A stretch of DNA of 64,000 nucleotides from Fibrella rubiginis (GCF_017353185.1 NZ_JAFMYV010000008.1:124001-188000); one strand, 5' to 3'; shown: positions 42,071 to 51,192, counted from the first letter of the stretch. Notes: generated from the sequence alone by a model not told the origin. Made by a program: numbers and translations.

Positions 42071-42364
42071 ATGATCTTCCACATCACCACCCGCGCCGAT
42101 TGGCAAAAGCAGGCTAACGAAGCTGACTATGAGGCCGATAGCCTGGCAACCGAGGGGTTCATCCACCTCTCTACCGAAGCGCAGGTAGCCGGCGTACTGG
42201 AACGATATTACCAGGGTATACCTGATTTGTTGCTGCTGCACATCGATCCCAACAAGCTAACGCACGACCTGCGCTACGAAAGGGCCACGAATAATGAACA
42301 CTTTCCCCACCTCTATGGCACGCTGAATAAAGACGCAGTGGTGAAGGTGGAAGACATTAGATAA
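42071..42364 (+). CDS. DUF952 protein
   Basis: A 97-residue protein with the DUF952 pattern: IFHITTRADWQKQ, DSLATEGFIHLSTEAQVAGV, LLLLHIDPNKLTHDLRYE and EHFPHLYGTLNKDAVVKV. The fold is related to ADP-ribosyltransferases, but the family has no known activity. It lies inside the efflux operon, 70 bp after the pump and 4 bp before the adaptor gene, so it is almost certainly co-transcribed. Its presence there is unusual. Confidence 0.9.
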   Translation: MIFHITTRADWQKQANEADYEADSLATEGFIHLSTEAQVAGVLERYYQGIPDLLLLHIDPNKLTHDLRYERATNNEHFPHLYGTLNKDAVVKVEDIR

Positions 42365-42368
42365 GCCT

Positions 42369-43469
42369 ATGAAACGATTCTTACTCTTTCTGATTCCGCT
42401 TGGCCTGGTGGCCCTGTTTGTGTTTGTGGGCGTGCTGCCGCGCATTCGTAATCAGCAGGAGCTTCGTGCCAATGCCAACGCCGAGCGCACCCGCGAGCTG
42501 ATTGTTAACGCCATACCCCTCAGTCAGGGTGTCGATTCAACGGGCTTGACCTTGCCGGGGCAGATTCGACCTTTTCTGGAGACACCCATCCGCGCCCGGT
42601 CGCAGGGATTTGTGCGGAAACGCTATGGTGATATTGGCCAAACGGTACAGAAAGGGCAGTTATTGGTAGCCCTCGACGTACCCGAAATTGAACAGGACAT
42701 CGCCCGCGCCCGCGCCGATTTGCAGCTAGCCAAAACCAACCTCAGCCGGGTCACGAGCGTAACGTTGCCGGGGGCAGTCTCCCGCCAGGATATCGACAAC
42801 CGACAGGCGGCGGTCACGGTGGCCGAAGCCAACCTGCGACGTGTGCAGTCGGTGCGTGGTTTACAGGAAATCCGGGCTCCCTTCAGCGGTATCATTACCA
42901 GCCGGGGTGTGGAAGTTGGCGACCTTATTTCACCCACAAGCACCCAGCCTATGTACACCCTCGCGCAGCTTGACCGCCTCCGTGTACTCGTCGACGTGCC
43001 TCAGACGTATTACCAGCAAATCCAGATCGGTATGCCTGCCGTTGTGCGCATTACTGAACTAAAAAACCGGACCCTCAGGGGTACCGTAGTCCGCACGGCG
43101 GGGTCGCTGAGTAATGAGTCGCGGACGTTGCTCACAGAGGTGCTTATCCCCAATCCGGGGCGGGCCATACCATCGGGCTTGTTTGCCCAAGTCTCATTTT
43201 CGCCACGCGGAAAAAGCAATGGTCCCGTTTTATTACCTGCCAACGCCCTGAAAGTCACGGCCAAAGGCCCATTAGCCGCAGTACTGTCGTCTGATATGAA
43301 GGTGCATTTCCAACCCATTACGCTGGGCCGCGACTACGGTAACGTCATTGAAGTTACCACCGGCCTTACGGGCAGTGAGCGCGTGATTACGAACCCTAAC
43401 GATAAACTGAAAGAGGGCATGAAAGTGCGCCTCCGCAGCCGTAAACCCACCCAGCCTACGCAGGTATAA
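42369..43469 (+). CDS. RND periplasmic adaptor (AcrA/MexA-like)
   Basis: A 366-residue membrane-fusion protein with an uncleaved or cleaved N-terminal hydrophobic segment (FLLFLIPLGLVALFVFVGVL). Lipoyl halves are RARSQGFVRKRYGDIGQTVQ and IRAPFSGIITSRGVEVGDLI; a short coiled coil (IEQDIARARADLQLAKTNLS) lies between them, followed by barrel strands (LAQLDRLRVLVDVPQTYYQQ) and a membrane-proximal domain. There is no lipobox, unlike the adaptor of the metal pump. It links the pump to the downstream outer-membrane factor. Confidence 0.88.
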   Translation: MKRFLLFLIPLGLVALFVFVGVLPRIRNQQELRANANAERTRELIVNAIPLSQGVDSTGLTLPGQIRPFLETPIRARSQGFVRKRYGDIGQTVQKGQLLVALDVPEIEQDIARARADLQLAKTNLSRVTSVTLPGAVSRQDIDNRQAAVTVAEANLRRVQSVRGLQEIRAPFSGIITSRGVEVGDLISPTSTQPMYTLAQLDRLRVLVDVPQTYYQQIQIGMPAVVRITELKNRTLRGTVVRTAGSLSNESRTLLTEVLIPNPGRAIPSGLFAQVSFSPRGKSNGPVLLPANALKVTAKGPLAAVLSSDMKVHFQPITLGRDYGNVIEVTTGLTGSERVITNPNDKLKEGMKVRLRSRKPTQPTQV

Positions 43470-43515
43470 TGTTTAAGTCGTCTGTGTACAGTCGTCGGTC
43501 TTCAGTGGGCTTTGG
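43470..43515. repeat. Single-arm heptamer array
   Basis: After the adaptor stop the sequence reads as heptamers TCGTCTG, TGTACAG, TCGTCGG, TCTTCAG, TGGGCTT (pattern T-N-N-N-C-N-G, with one exception). No inverted partner is present, so this may be half of an array or a decayed one. It lies between the adaptor and outer-membrane factor genes. Confidence 0.5.
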
Positions 43516-43532
43516 CGTAACACCCCGTTAAA

Positions 43533-44984
43533 ATGAAACAATTCTTCTTCCTGCTGCTTTCCTCCACAGCCCTGGCACAGGTGTCGCCGCCGGGTGGAGC
43601 CGTTACGCTGCAACCGGGCGCGGGTACGGTGCAGCCATCGGCTACGGGGCAGGTGCAGGCGGGCGTGAACCTCTCTCCTTCCGGGTCAACGGCGCAGCTT
43701 GCCAACAACACGGATTTGATTATTGACGGGCTGGCTCGTTTTGCCGACCCGCAACTCAACGAACTGATTCAGCTGGGTTTAGCGAATAGCCCTAACCTGA
43801 AAGCGGCCATTAGCCGAATCCAGGAGTCGCGGGGTCGGGTGCGGATTGCACAATCGTTTCTGCAGCCCTCTGTTCGGAGCAGTGCGCTGCTCAGCACGCA
43901 GAGCCTGTCTGAACATCGGCCCGTAGCCATACCCGTTACGACGGATAAACTGCCTCGTTTTCAACTTAATACGTTCCAGTTTTTGCCCGTCGATGCCAGC
44001 TGGGAGCTTGATCTATTCAAGCGCATCCGGGGTGGTATTGCGCTGGCGCAGATTCAGGCGCAGGCCTCCGAAGCTGACCTTCAGGCCTTTCGCCTCGCGC
44101 TGGCCGCCGATATTGCCCGGACGTACTACCTCATTCGGGGTAATGACTCAGAACAGGCGGTCTTTGCGCGAAACCTGTCGGCGCGGGATTCTACGCTGAG
44201 TATTGTCCGCGAACGCTTCCGGGTGGGTTTGGTGAGCCAGATCGACGTGCTCCGGGCCGAAACGGATCTGGCGCAGTTGCGCGTACAACTGGTTGGTCTA
44301 CAGCGCGCCCGTACCGAACTGGTGAATGCGCTGGCACAACTGGTAGCTCAGGAGCCAGCTACGTTTACGCTCAACAGCAGTGCCTTGCCCACTACGCTGC
44401 CCGCTGTGCCTTACACCCAGATCCCACCCGAACTGGTTCGCCGACGACCCGATCTGGTTCAGGCCGAACGGGCCGTTCAAATCACGGATGCACAACTACT
44501 TGTACAACAGGCCAGTATTCAGCCGCGCGTCACGGTGGTGGGGTCGGGAGGCTTGCTGTCGGGGCAGATCGGCCCCTGGTTCACGCCCACGAGCGCCACG
44601 TATTTGCTGGGGGTGAATGCATCGGTGCCACTCTACGAAGGTCGCCGGAACCGCGAGACGGTATCCCTCTCGCGGCAGCAGACCGTCACGAGCCAGCAAG
44701 TCTATCAGCAGGTGGTACAGGTAGCGCAGCGCGAGGCCGAAACGGCCCTCGACAACCTCACCTATCTACGCCTTCAGCTCGACGCCCAAAATGGGGCTTT
44801 AGCGCTGGCCCGCCGCACCGAATTATACAACCGGGAGCTGTATGTCAAGGGATTAGCAACGTACCTGGAGGTGTTGGATGCCCAACGAACGGTGCTGGCA
44901 GCTGAGCAGCAGGTAGTGCAAATCAGAAGTCAGGAAGTGCAGTTTGTGGTGGCACTTATCCGCGCGCTGGGTGGCGATTTTTAA
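43533..44984 (+). CDS. TolC/NodT-type outer-membrane efflux factor
   Basis: A 483-residue exported protein. The signal peptide ends STALAQ (about residue 16). A Gly/Pro/Gln-rich N-terminal stretch is followed by two outer-membrane-efflux repeats: RFADPQLNELIQLGLANSPN, LAADIARTYYLIRG, RFRVGLVSQIDVLRAETDLA, ELVRRRPDLVQAERAVQITD and YVKGLATYLEVLDAQRTVLA, typical of the NodT subfamily. Most NodT members are lipoproteins; no lipobox is seen here. It completes the second tripartite efflux system and ends 16 bp from the convergent thioredoxin gene. Confidence 0.88.
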   Translation: MKQFFFLLLSSTALAQVSPPGGAVTLQPGAGTVQPSATGQVQAGVNLSPSGSTAQLANNTDLIIDGLARFADPQLNELIQLGLANSPNLKAAISRIQESRGRVRIAQSFLQPSVRSSALLSTQSLSEHRPVAIPVTTDKLPRFQLNTFQFLPVDASWELDLFKRIRGGIALAQIQAQASEADLQAFRLALAADIARTYYLIRGNDSEQAVFARNLSARDSTLSIVRERFRVGLVSQIDVLRAETDLAQLRVQLVGLQRARTELVNALAQLVAQEPATFTLNSSALPTTLPAVPYTQIPPELVRRRPDLVQAERAVQITDAQLLVQQASIQPRVTVVGSGGLLSGQIGPWFTPTSATYLLGVNASVPLYEGRRNRETVSLSRQQTVTSQQVYQQVVQVAQREAETALDNLTYLRLQLDAQNGALALARRTELYNRELYVKGLATYLEVLDAQRTVLAAEQQVVQIRSQEVQFVVALIRALGGDF

Positions 44985-45000
44985 AGCCCTAACGGGGTGA

Positions 45001-45522
45001 CTACCGCTTCTTGCGGTTCCTGGCGGGTTGGGCGTTTTCGCTGGCAACAAGCTCACGCTGAAGATACGCGGGAAGGTAAAAGCCCGTTAACCGGCGAATT
45101 TCAGCACCGCTGGCGTTGAGTACCAGCATGGTTGGGTAAGCACCAACCTTGTATTTTTCAACCAGGTCCATCCCCGAAAAATCGTCGATATTGACGCGGT
45201 AGGGCACAAACTTGTTGTTTACGTAATCGCCCAGAGCGCCGTCGGTAAAAGTCAGACGGTCGAGGCGGTGGCAGGGGGCGCACCATGTAGCCCAAAAATC
45301 GAGCAGCACCAGTTTGTTTTCTTTTTTGGCCTGCTTCAAAACCTCGTCAAACGTGCCGGTCTGAAATACCACGGCTGGCGGCAAGGTTACGGATTCGTTG
45401 ACCGAAACGCTGTCGATAAGGGTTGTTTCAACGGTATCAGCTTCTGACGGACTGGTCTGTGCCTGGGCAGTCAGGGGCGATGAGGCAACCAGCAGAAGGA
45501 CGAAAAGAAGCAAACGAAGCAT
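45001..45522 (-). CDS. Exported thioredoxin-like protein
   Basis: A 173-residue periplasmic protein: signal peptide (LLLFVLLLVASSPLTAQAQ), a Ser/Glu/Thr-rich linker, then a thioredoxin fold with KENKLVLLDFWATWCAPCHRLD (redox C-A-P-C), YRVNIDDFSGMDLVEKYKVG and the cis-Pro loop AYPTMLVLNASG. It probably reduces or relays disulfides in the periplasm. ATG 45522 is preferred over one 15 codons upstream, which would precede the signal peptide. It lies downstream of the Cys-containing repeat-protein gene on the same strand but behind a terminator. Confidence 0.88.
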   Translation of the reverse strand: MLRLLLFVLLLVASSPLTAQAQTSPSEADTVETTLIDSVSVNESVTLPPAVVFQTGTFDEVLKQAKKENKLVLLDFWATWCAPCHRLDRLTFTDGALGDYVNNKFVPYRVNIDDFSGMDLVEKYKVGAYPTMLVLNASGAEIRRLTGFYLPAYLQRELVASENAQPARNRKKR

Positions 45523-45562
45523 AGCTAACTTGTTAATAGAGTGGGTTTTGCCTTGGTAATAT

Positions 45563-45603
45563 ACCAAAAAACGGAGCCAACATGGTCGGCCCCGTTTTTT
45601 GGT
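45563..45603 (-). terminator. Intrinsic terminator of the repeat-protein gene
   Basis: ACCAAAAAACGGAGCC (45563-45578) pairs with GGCCCCGTTTTTTGGT (45588-45603) at 15 of 16 positions, 9-nt loop, with A- and T-runs inside the stem so it can act in both directions. It lies 69 bp past the stop of the minus-strand repeat-protein gene. Confidence 0.85.
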
Positions 45604-45671
45604 TACCCCGGCTGCCTGGGCAACCGTTTTTTACCAGCTACGTGTGTAGTGCGTTACGCTGGCGCGGGTTT

Positions 45672-47747
45672 TTAATATTGAACACCTAATGAACGCATGG
45701 TCTCCACGTTCATGTTGCCTTCGGGCAGCTTGTTGTCATGCTGGTATTTCAGCAGGGCAGCGCGCGTTTTGGGTCCGATGACATCATCGAGTGGGCCGGG
45801 ATTGTACCCTTTGGCTTTCAGCGCGTTCTGGATAGCAATGATGGTCGACTTAGTCATTTTGCTGTCGCAGACTACCTCAACCCACTCGCCAACCACCTGC
45901 GCCTCAACCGTGGTGGTCGTTACTGAGCCGTACTGCGCCGGGATCTCAATCTCGCTGGTCGACGCCGGCGTTTTCACCACCGTGCGCGTAACGGCTTTGT
46001 ACTCAGCCGGAATCTCAATCTCGCGGGTGGCAGGGGCTTCGGCCACAATTTGCCGGTTGATCGAAGCATACTGGGCAGGAATTTCAACCGTGCGGGTGCT
46101 GGCCGGGCTGGCTACCACCTGACGGGTGCGGGTGGCATACACAGCCGGAATGTCTTCTTCCTGGATAGACGGCGCACGAACCAACTCCTGACGTGTGTGG
46201 GTAGCGTAAACGGCGGGAATGTCAATTTCCTTCACTTCAGCAGGCGATACCAGCATAGTGCGCGAACGCGTAGCGTAAACAGCCGGAATCTCAATCTCAC
46301 GTACGGAGCCTGGTGTGGCAATAACCTGCCGTTTCACGCTGGCATATTCGGCGGGGATGTCAAACTCCTTCACCTCTGCCTGACGAGCTACCACTTCTTT
46401 CTTGATTGTCTCATAAACGGCGGGGATAGCAATTTCCTTTACTTCGCTGGGGTGAACCAACACCTGCTTCGAGATCGTAGCATATTCTGCCGGCGATAGG
46501 CTGGGGCGCGTCATGCGGCTTACTCCCGTAGTGGGATCAACAGAGGCATCACCAACAAACACCTGCCTGGTCACGGTAGTGTATTGAGCAGGTACCTCAT
46601 ATTCACGCACTGTGGCAGGCCGCACCAGCGTCTGTTTGGTCATGGTTGTGTACTGCGCTGGAATAGTCTCTTCACGTACCGATGCAGGCACTTTCAGTAC
46701 TTCTTTCTTCACAGTTTCATATTGGGCGGGCACCTCTACCAGGCAAAGAATCCGGCAATCGTCAGGGTTAGCAGAGAGGCAGTTAGGATCCGCTTTCCCT
46801 TTCTCATATTTGGTGTAAGCATCGCGCACCTTCACGCGCTCGGTTACAGTTTCGTAGACGGGCGGCACTGTGATCAGGCGTTTGCTGGCTTCTTTCACCA
46901 ACACCTGCGTGGTCATGGTTTTGTATTCGGCGGGGATGATTTCGATGCGCTTGGTTGGCTCTTTCACCAGTACCTGTTCAGTCAGGGTTTTATATTTTCC
47001 CTCTAGTGGCGTGTACTGCGTGATGGCTTCTTTCACCAGAAAACGCTCTGTTACGGTCTTGTATTCAGCCGGGATCACCTCATACCGCTTGCTGGCATCT
47101 TTGGCTATTACGCGCTCAGTGGCTGCCTTGTAACTGCCCGGAATAATTTCTATTCGCTTACCGGCATCTTTAGCCACGTATTGCTCGGCTATCGTTTTGT
47201 AGGTAGGGTCAACTACTTCATACCGCTTGCTAGCCTCTTTGGCCACATATCGCTCGGTTTCGGTTTTGTACTGAGCCGGAATAACCTCCAGCCGCTTGCT
47301 GCCTTCTTTTACCAATACCTGCTCAGTAACAGTTTTGTATTCTCCCGGAATGATTACCTGCCGTTTCGACGCATCGCGAAGCAACACCTGCTCCTGCACA
47401 GTTTTGTATTGAGCCGGAATAACCTCCACCCGCGTACCACTCGCACGACTTACCAGTTGCTCCTGCACCGTCTTGTACTGGCCGGGTACCACTTCCAGCC
47501 GCTTGCCCGCATCTTTTACGGTTACCTGAGCCGTTTCCGTCTCGTATTGAGCCTGAGTTGCTTCGAGACGTTTACCGGCTTCCTTCAGCAATACCTGCTC
47601 TTTGTTGGTAATGAAGCGTATAGGTTTTAAACACTTTGCATAACACTTGCCCGGCAATGCGTTGGGAGGCAGTTCGGAAGGAGCCTGAGCAAGGGCAATA
47701 CTTCCTGATAACATGCTGCTTATCAGCACTAAGTACGACTTTTTCAT
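45672..47747 (-). CDS. Exported protein of 23 short beta-like repeats with a peptidoglycan-binding tail
   Basis: A 691-residue protein. After the signal peptide (ends IALAQA) and a GKCYAKC motif come about 23 tandem repeats of 22-27 residues with consensus E-I-P-A-x-Y-x-T-V-T-x-Q-V-L-V-K-x-A-S-x-R. Repeats 1-11 are K/E-rich (QYKTVQEQVLLRDASKR); repeats 12-23 are Thr/Ala-rich (VYATRTRQVVASPASTR). A Cys-containing insert (DPNCLSANPDDCRILC, about residue 330) divides the two blocks. The last 65 residues are a peptidoglycan-binding-1 domain (IIAIQNALKAKGYNPGPLDD, IGPKTRAALLKYQ). I infer an envelope-anchored, rod-like or adhesive protein. No enzyme domain is seen. Confidence 0.8.
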   Translation of the reverse strand: MKKSYLVLISSMLSGSIALAQAPSELPPNALPGKCYAKCLKPIRFITNKEQVLLKEAGKRLEATQAQYETETAQVTVKDAGKRLEVVPGQYKTVQEQLVSRASGTRVEVIPAQYKTVQEQVLLRDASKRQVIIPGEYKTVTEQVLVKEGSKRLEVIPAQYKTETERYVAKEASKRYEVVDPTYKTIAEQYVAKDAGKRIEIIPGSYKAATERVIAKDASKRYEVIPAEYKTVTERFLVKEAITQYTPLEGKYKTLTEQVLVKEPTKRIEIIPAEYKTMTTQVLVKEASKRLITVPPVYETVTERVKVRDAYTKYEKGKADPNCLSANPDDCRILCLVEVPAQYETVKKEVLKVPASVREETIPAQYTTMTKQTLVRPATVREYEVPAQYTTVTRQVFVGDASVDPTTGVSRMTRPSLSPAEYATISKQVLVHPSEVKEIAIPAVYETIKKEVVARQAEVKEFDIPAEYASVKRQVIATPGSVREIEIPAVYATRSRTMLVSPAEVKEIDIPAVYATHTRQELVRAPSIQEEDIPAVYATRTRQVVASPASTRTVEIPAQYASINRQIVAEAPATREIEIPAEYKAVTRTVVKTPASTSEIEIPAQYGSVTTTTVEAQVVGEWVEVVCDSKMTKSTIIAIQNALKAKGYNPGPLDDVIGPKTRAALLKYQHDNKLPEGNMNVETMRSLGVQY

Positions 47748-47979
47748 GTTTTTTTATGGGTTAACTACACACGCTGCAAATTAGACAACAGGCCTCTCAA
47801 TAAGTTTCTTATACTTAGTAAAAAATCATTAAAAATTAGTTTGAGTATTTCTATTCAGACTCAGTTTATAGCCAGCGTATTGCTTGTGTCAAAGTGAAAC
47901 CAGCTATCAACGGCTGATGGGTAAATCATATACCAGTGTCTCTTTCTTTGCCTGTATCACAACGTAGATAAGCAAGTGT
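47748..47979. promoter_or_regulatory. Divergent intergenic region
   Basis: Between the repeat-protein gene (minus) and the oxidoreductase gene (plus). AT-rich 47800-47860 (runs of A and T), likely with promoters for both sides. TTTCTTTG near 47943-47950 is a one-mismatch -7 element for the plus gene. No gene seen. Confidence 0.35.
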
Positions 47980-49341
47980 ATGACTACCAAGGAAACCAAT
48001 CAGTTAGCAGCCGATCGTCGTCAGTTTCTGAAGACATCGGGATTACTCACCGGCAGTGCGTTGCTTGCCCAGCTCCCGCTGAGCCTCTCAGCCGCCCCCC
48101 GTTTTGGCGCGCACTCATCCGTAGATGATACAATTAAAGTAGCCCTCATTGGCTGCGGGGGCCGGGGGAGGGGTGCTGCCATGCAGGCCCTCAATACCAA
48201 GCAGAATATCAAGATTGTAGCCATTGCTGATGCGTTTCAGGACCGGGCCGATATAGCCTACAAGACGTTAACAAGCAGGCCGGATGCCGCCCAAAAAGTA
48301 GATTTGCCCAAAGAGCGTCAATTTGTTGGTCTGGATGCTTACAAGAAGGCTATCGCTCTGGCCGACGTAGTCATTCTGGCTACGCCACCGGGCTTCCGTC
48401 CGGGCCATTTTGAAGAAGCCGTTCAGCAGAACAAGCATATTTTCATGGAAAAACCGGTAGCTACCGATGCGCCGGGTATTCGGCGGGTGTTGGCGGCGGC
48501 CGAAGAGGCGAAGAAAAAGAAGCTAAACGTGGTAGTGGGCCTACAGCGGCATTACCAAAGTAATTACCGCGAAGCTATAAAGCGGATTCATGATGGCGCG
48601 ATTGGCGACATCGTAGGCGGTAGTGTATACTGGATTAGTGGCGGCGTCTGGATGAACCCCCGCCAGCCTAACCAAACCGAGCTGGAATACCAGATGCGTA
48701 ACTGGTACTACTTCAACTGGTTGTGCGGCGATCACATCACTGAGCAGCACGTTCATAATATTGACGTGGCCAACTGGGTGAAGCGCGGCTATCCCGTTTC
48801 AGCACAGGGCACCGGCGGGCGGCAGGTACGTACGGGCAAAGACTACGGCGAAATTTTCGACCACCACACCGTCGATTTTGTCTACGCAGACGGCACGACC
48901 ATCAACAGCCAATGCCGCCACTACGAAGGAACCTATAGTAAGGTAGATGAGCAGTTTCTGGGCACAAAAGGCCGTATCGACTCCTTCAACGGCAACAAAA
49001 CGATATTGAAAGCGTATAAAGGTCAGCAACCATTATATGCCCACGCAAGCGCTAAAACAGACATCGACCCCTACCAGGTTGAACACAACGAACTGTTTGA
49101 TGCCATTGCCAAAGGTCAGTATAAATTTGCCGATGCCGAAAACGGCGCCAAAAGCACCATGACATCTATCATGGGGCGCATGGCGACCTATTCGGGCAAC
49201 CTCATCAAATGGGACGATGCCATCAATTCTCAAATTAACCTCTTCCCCGATACCCTTGCCTGGGATGCCAAACCCAAGCTGCTGCCCAACGCGGATGGCT
49301 ACTACCCCATCGCCGTGCCCGGCAAGACCGTAACGGTTTAA
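47980..49341 (+). CDS. Tat-exported Gfo/Idh/MocA oxidoreductase
   Basis: A 453-residue NAD(P)-dependent oxidoreductase. Twin-arginine signal DRRQFLKTSGLLTGSALLAQ, Rossmann fold VALIGCGGRGRGAAMQAL, the EKPVATDAPGIRRVLAAAEE substrate-site motif, VVVGLQRHYQSNYREAIKRI, and a C-terminal alpha/beta domain with HVHNIDVANWVKRGYP typical of the Bacteroidota acetylgalactosaminidase/inositol-dehydrogenase-like subgroup. It probably oxidises or rearranges a sugar in the periplasm. A 42-nt-arm inverted repeat begins 4 bp after the stop. Confidence 0.88.
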   Translation: MTTKETNQLAADRRQFLKTSGLLTGSALLAQLPLSLSAAPRFGAHSSVDDTIKVALIGCGGRGRGAAMQALNTKQNIKIVAIADAFQDRADIAYKTLTSRPDAAQKVDLPKERQFVGLDAYKKAIALADVVILATPPGFRPGHFEEAVQQNKHIFMEKPVATDAPGIRRVLAAAEEAKKKKLNVVVGLQRHYQSNYREAIKRIHDGAIGDIVGGSVYWISGGVWMNPRQPNQTELEYQMRNWYYFNWLCGDHITEQHVHNIDVANWVKRGYPVSAQGTGGRQVRTGKDYGEIFDHHTVDFVYADGTTINSQCRHYEGTYSKVDEQFLGTKGRIDSFNGNKTILKAYKGQQPLYAHASAKTDIDPYQVEHNELFDAIAKGQYKFADAENGAKSTMTSIMGRMATYSGNLIKWDDAINSQINLFPDTLAWDAKPKLLPNADGYYPIAVPGKTVTV

Positions 49342-49345
49342 AGAG

Positions 49346-49439
49346 AGTTCAAAGTCTAAGGTCTAATGGGTAAAGTTAACTAACGCAAGGGGATGCCTGC
49401 GTCAGCCAACTTTATCCATTGGACCTTAGACTTTGAACT
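49346..49439. repeat. Heptamer-word inverted repeat (family C, copy 1)
   Basis: Arms 49346-49387 and 49398-49439 match at 37 of 42 positions; all five mismatches are transitions. The left arm reads GTTCAAA, GTCTAAG, GTCTAAT, GGGTAAA, GTTAACT. The loop-proximal stem is of the CTGACGCA / TGCGTCAG type shared with copies 2 and 3. The right arm carries the TTG of the next promoter. Confidence 0.88.
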
Positions 49440-49447
49440 TATTTTTG
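49419..49447 (+). promoter_or_regulatory. Promoter TTG-N18-TATTTTTG just before an ATG
   Basis: TTG (49419-49421), 18 nt, then TATTTTTG (49440-49447), a full match to the Bacteroidota -33/-7 pattern. The -7 element ends 5 nt before the ATG at 49453, implying a leaderless or nearly leaderless mRNA. The -33 part lies in the right arm of the inverted repeat. Confidence 0.6.
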
Positions 49448-49452
49448 CCCCC

Positions 49453-51153
49453 ATGACCCCGCCTACCCCGTTACTGAAATTCCGCGCCGGTGCGTGGTTG
49501 CTGCTACTAGTGGCCATGATACCGGTACTTCTTTTTTATACCGTCATCTGGCAACAAGCCGTTAACGTACCCCTGCAAGATGACTACGACGCTCTTTTTG
49601 AACCAGTCATGGCCCTTAGCCATGGTCCCTATTCGCTGGCGCAAGTCTGGAAAGCCTATGCTGCTCAGGACGATGAACGACGCATTATCGTCGACCGGTT
49701 TGTGGCGCACATGCACTACCTGCTCACCGGGCATATCGATTTTCGCACCCAAATTCTGATCGGTTCGCTGGTATTGTTGGTGGTGCTGGCCGTGTTTATA
49801 GCCTGGTTCCGGCGTAGTAAACTGCCCTGGATATGGACATTGCCCATTCCGTTCGTGCTCTTCAACATGCAGTACTACGACGCCGTGCTTTGGTCAATGA
49901 TTCCACTGCAGCATATTGGCGTGTATGTGTGGGCCTTGCTGGCCATCTGGTGGTTATCACGTGATACGAGCAGGTTGTTCTGGCTGGCTACGGTGGCGGC
50001 TATTATCTCGCTGTTTTCCGACGTTACGGGTGTACTAATTCTGCCGGTGGGGGCCTTGATGCTCATTGCCACTAAACGCTGGCAACGACTGGGTATCTGG
50101 CTGGTCATTATGGGCGGTCTGGTGGCGTTCTACATGCATGGCCTGGTGGTGCCCAGCTATCGCCCATCGCTGTCAGACAACCTGCACCATCCGCTCACCA
50201 TTGCGGCGCTCTGGCTGGCCATGCAGGGTCTTTGGGCCGACGTACTTCCCCACGCGGGCTTGCCGGGCCGGTTGGTGCTTACTATCACACTGGGGTTGGT
50301 GGCCGTGGGAATTTGGAGCAGCAGTTTGTGGAACAGCGTTAGGACCTACGTATTTACAAGACAGCAACCAGAAGGACAAGAGCTGTTTTTGTACGGGGGG
50401 CTGCTGATGTTGCTGGGCACTTTCACCCTATTCGCCACCGGACGAGCACTAGAAGGGGTCGACGCCGCTTTTATTTCGCGCTACCGGGTATTGTATTTGC
50501 TTTGGTTTATACTGCTGTACCTATTGATTTTGAGCCGGTTAAACACTAAGCTAACTACCAACAGGCTGGTTAGTGGGGGAGTTGTGGCCCTAAGTTTACT
50601 GTATTGCCTGACCACTTATTTCCAGTATTGGAATGATCTTACCTTGTTTCGACATACGCTATTAACTGACCTCTATGGCTGGCGTTATAACCGGGTGTTG
50701 CCTTCTTCGCCCATCTATCTCGACCACCGCCCGGCCATCGACACGTTGTTTGAAAATGGTATGAAACGAGGCATTTTTAGGTACGAGAACCCTGATATAG
50801 ATAGTCTGCGTACTGCTCTTGTGGTTGGTCAGGCCGAAGTGGTCGTTAATCAGTTGCCGACGTTTATTTCCATTACAGTTCCGCGCATACCCGGTGGCGA
50901 GGCTGCCGCTGTGCCTGATGCCGTTTTTATACTGTTGCGAACCAAAACCGGCGCGGTGCATATCTTTCCAACCAAAGCCACAACCTATTCACCCCTGATG
51001 GCGTTACGTCGGCAGCAGTATACCACATCACCTTATGCATCCATCCCGATTTTGCGGAAATACCTGCGCTCATCGGTCTACAATGTTGAGGTTGGGGTGT
51101 GGCGGGGGAAGGATAAAGTGCGCTACCAAACCCCGGCGGTAATCAGTTTCTAA
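49453..51153 (+). CDS. Polytopic membrane protein, possible GT-C glycosyltransferase
   Basis: A 566-residue protein with about ten membrane helices over the first 400 residues (for example LLLLVAMIPVLLFYTVIW, IGSLVLLVVLAVFIAWF) and a soluble extracytoplasmic C-terminal part. Between helices 1 and 2 sits VPLQDDYDALFEPVMALSHG, placed like the acidic catalytic loop of GT-C enzymes, which use lipid-linked sugar donors outside the inner membrane. I do not recognise the exact family. It opens the glycan cluster. ATG 49453 fits the promoter; an open extension to 49393 only translates the repeat arm. Confidence 0.6.
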   Translation: MTPPTPLLKFRAGAWLLLLVAMIPVLLFYTVIWQQAVNVPLQDDYDALFEPVMALSHGPYSLAQVWKAYAAQDDERRIIVDRFVAHMHYLLTGHIDFRTQILIGSLVLLVVLAVFIAWFRRSKLPWIWTLPIPFVLFNMQYYDAVLWSMIPLQHIGVYVWALLAIWWLSRDTSRLFWLATVAAIISLFSDVTGVLILPVGALMLIATKRWQRLGIWLVIMGGLVAFYMHGLVVPSYRPSLSDNLHHPLTIAALWLAMQGLWADVLPHAGLPGRLVLTITLGLVAVGIWSSSLWNSVRTYVFTRQQPEGQELFLYGGLLMLLGTFTLFATGRALEGVDAAFISRYRVLYLLWFILLYLLILSRLNTKLTTNRLVSGGVVALSLLYCLTTYFQYWNDLTLFRHTLLTDLYGWRYNRVLPSSPIYLDHRPAIDTLFENGMKRGIFRYENPDIDSLRTALVVGQAEVVVNQLPTFISITVPRIPGGEAAAVPDAVFILLRTKTGAVHIFPTKATTYSPLMALRRQQYTTSPYASIPILRKYLRSSVYNVEVGVWRGKDKVRYQTPAVISF

Positions 51154-51154
51154 T

Positions 51155-51162
51155 TACCTTTG
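51155..51162 (+). promoter_or_regulatory. -7 element TACCTTTG
   Basis: Exact TAnnTTTG between the membrane-protein stop and the small lipoprotein, 30 nt before its ATG. No TTG at the usual distance. It suggests the lipoprotein is transcribed on its own. Confidence 0.5.
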
Positions 51163-51192
51163 CACCAAAATTGACTCCACAAGCAACCAGCT

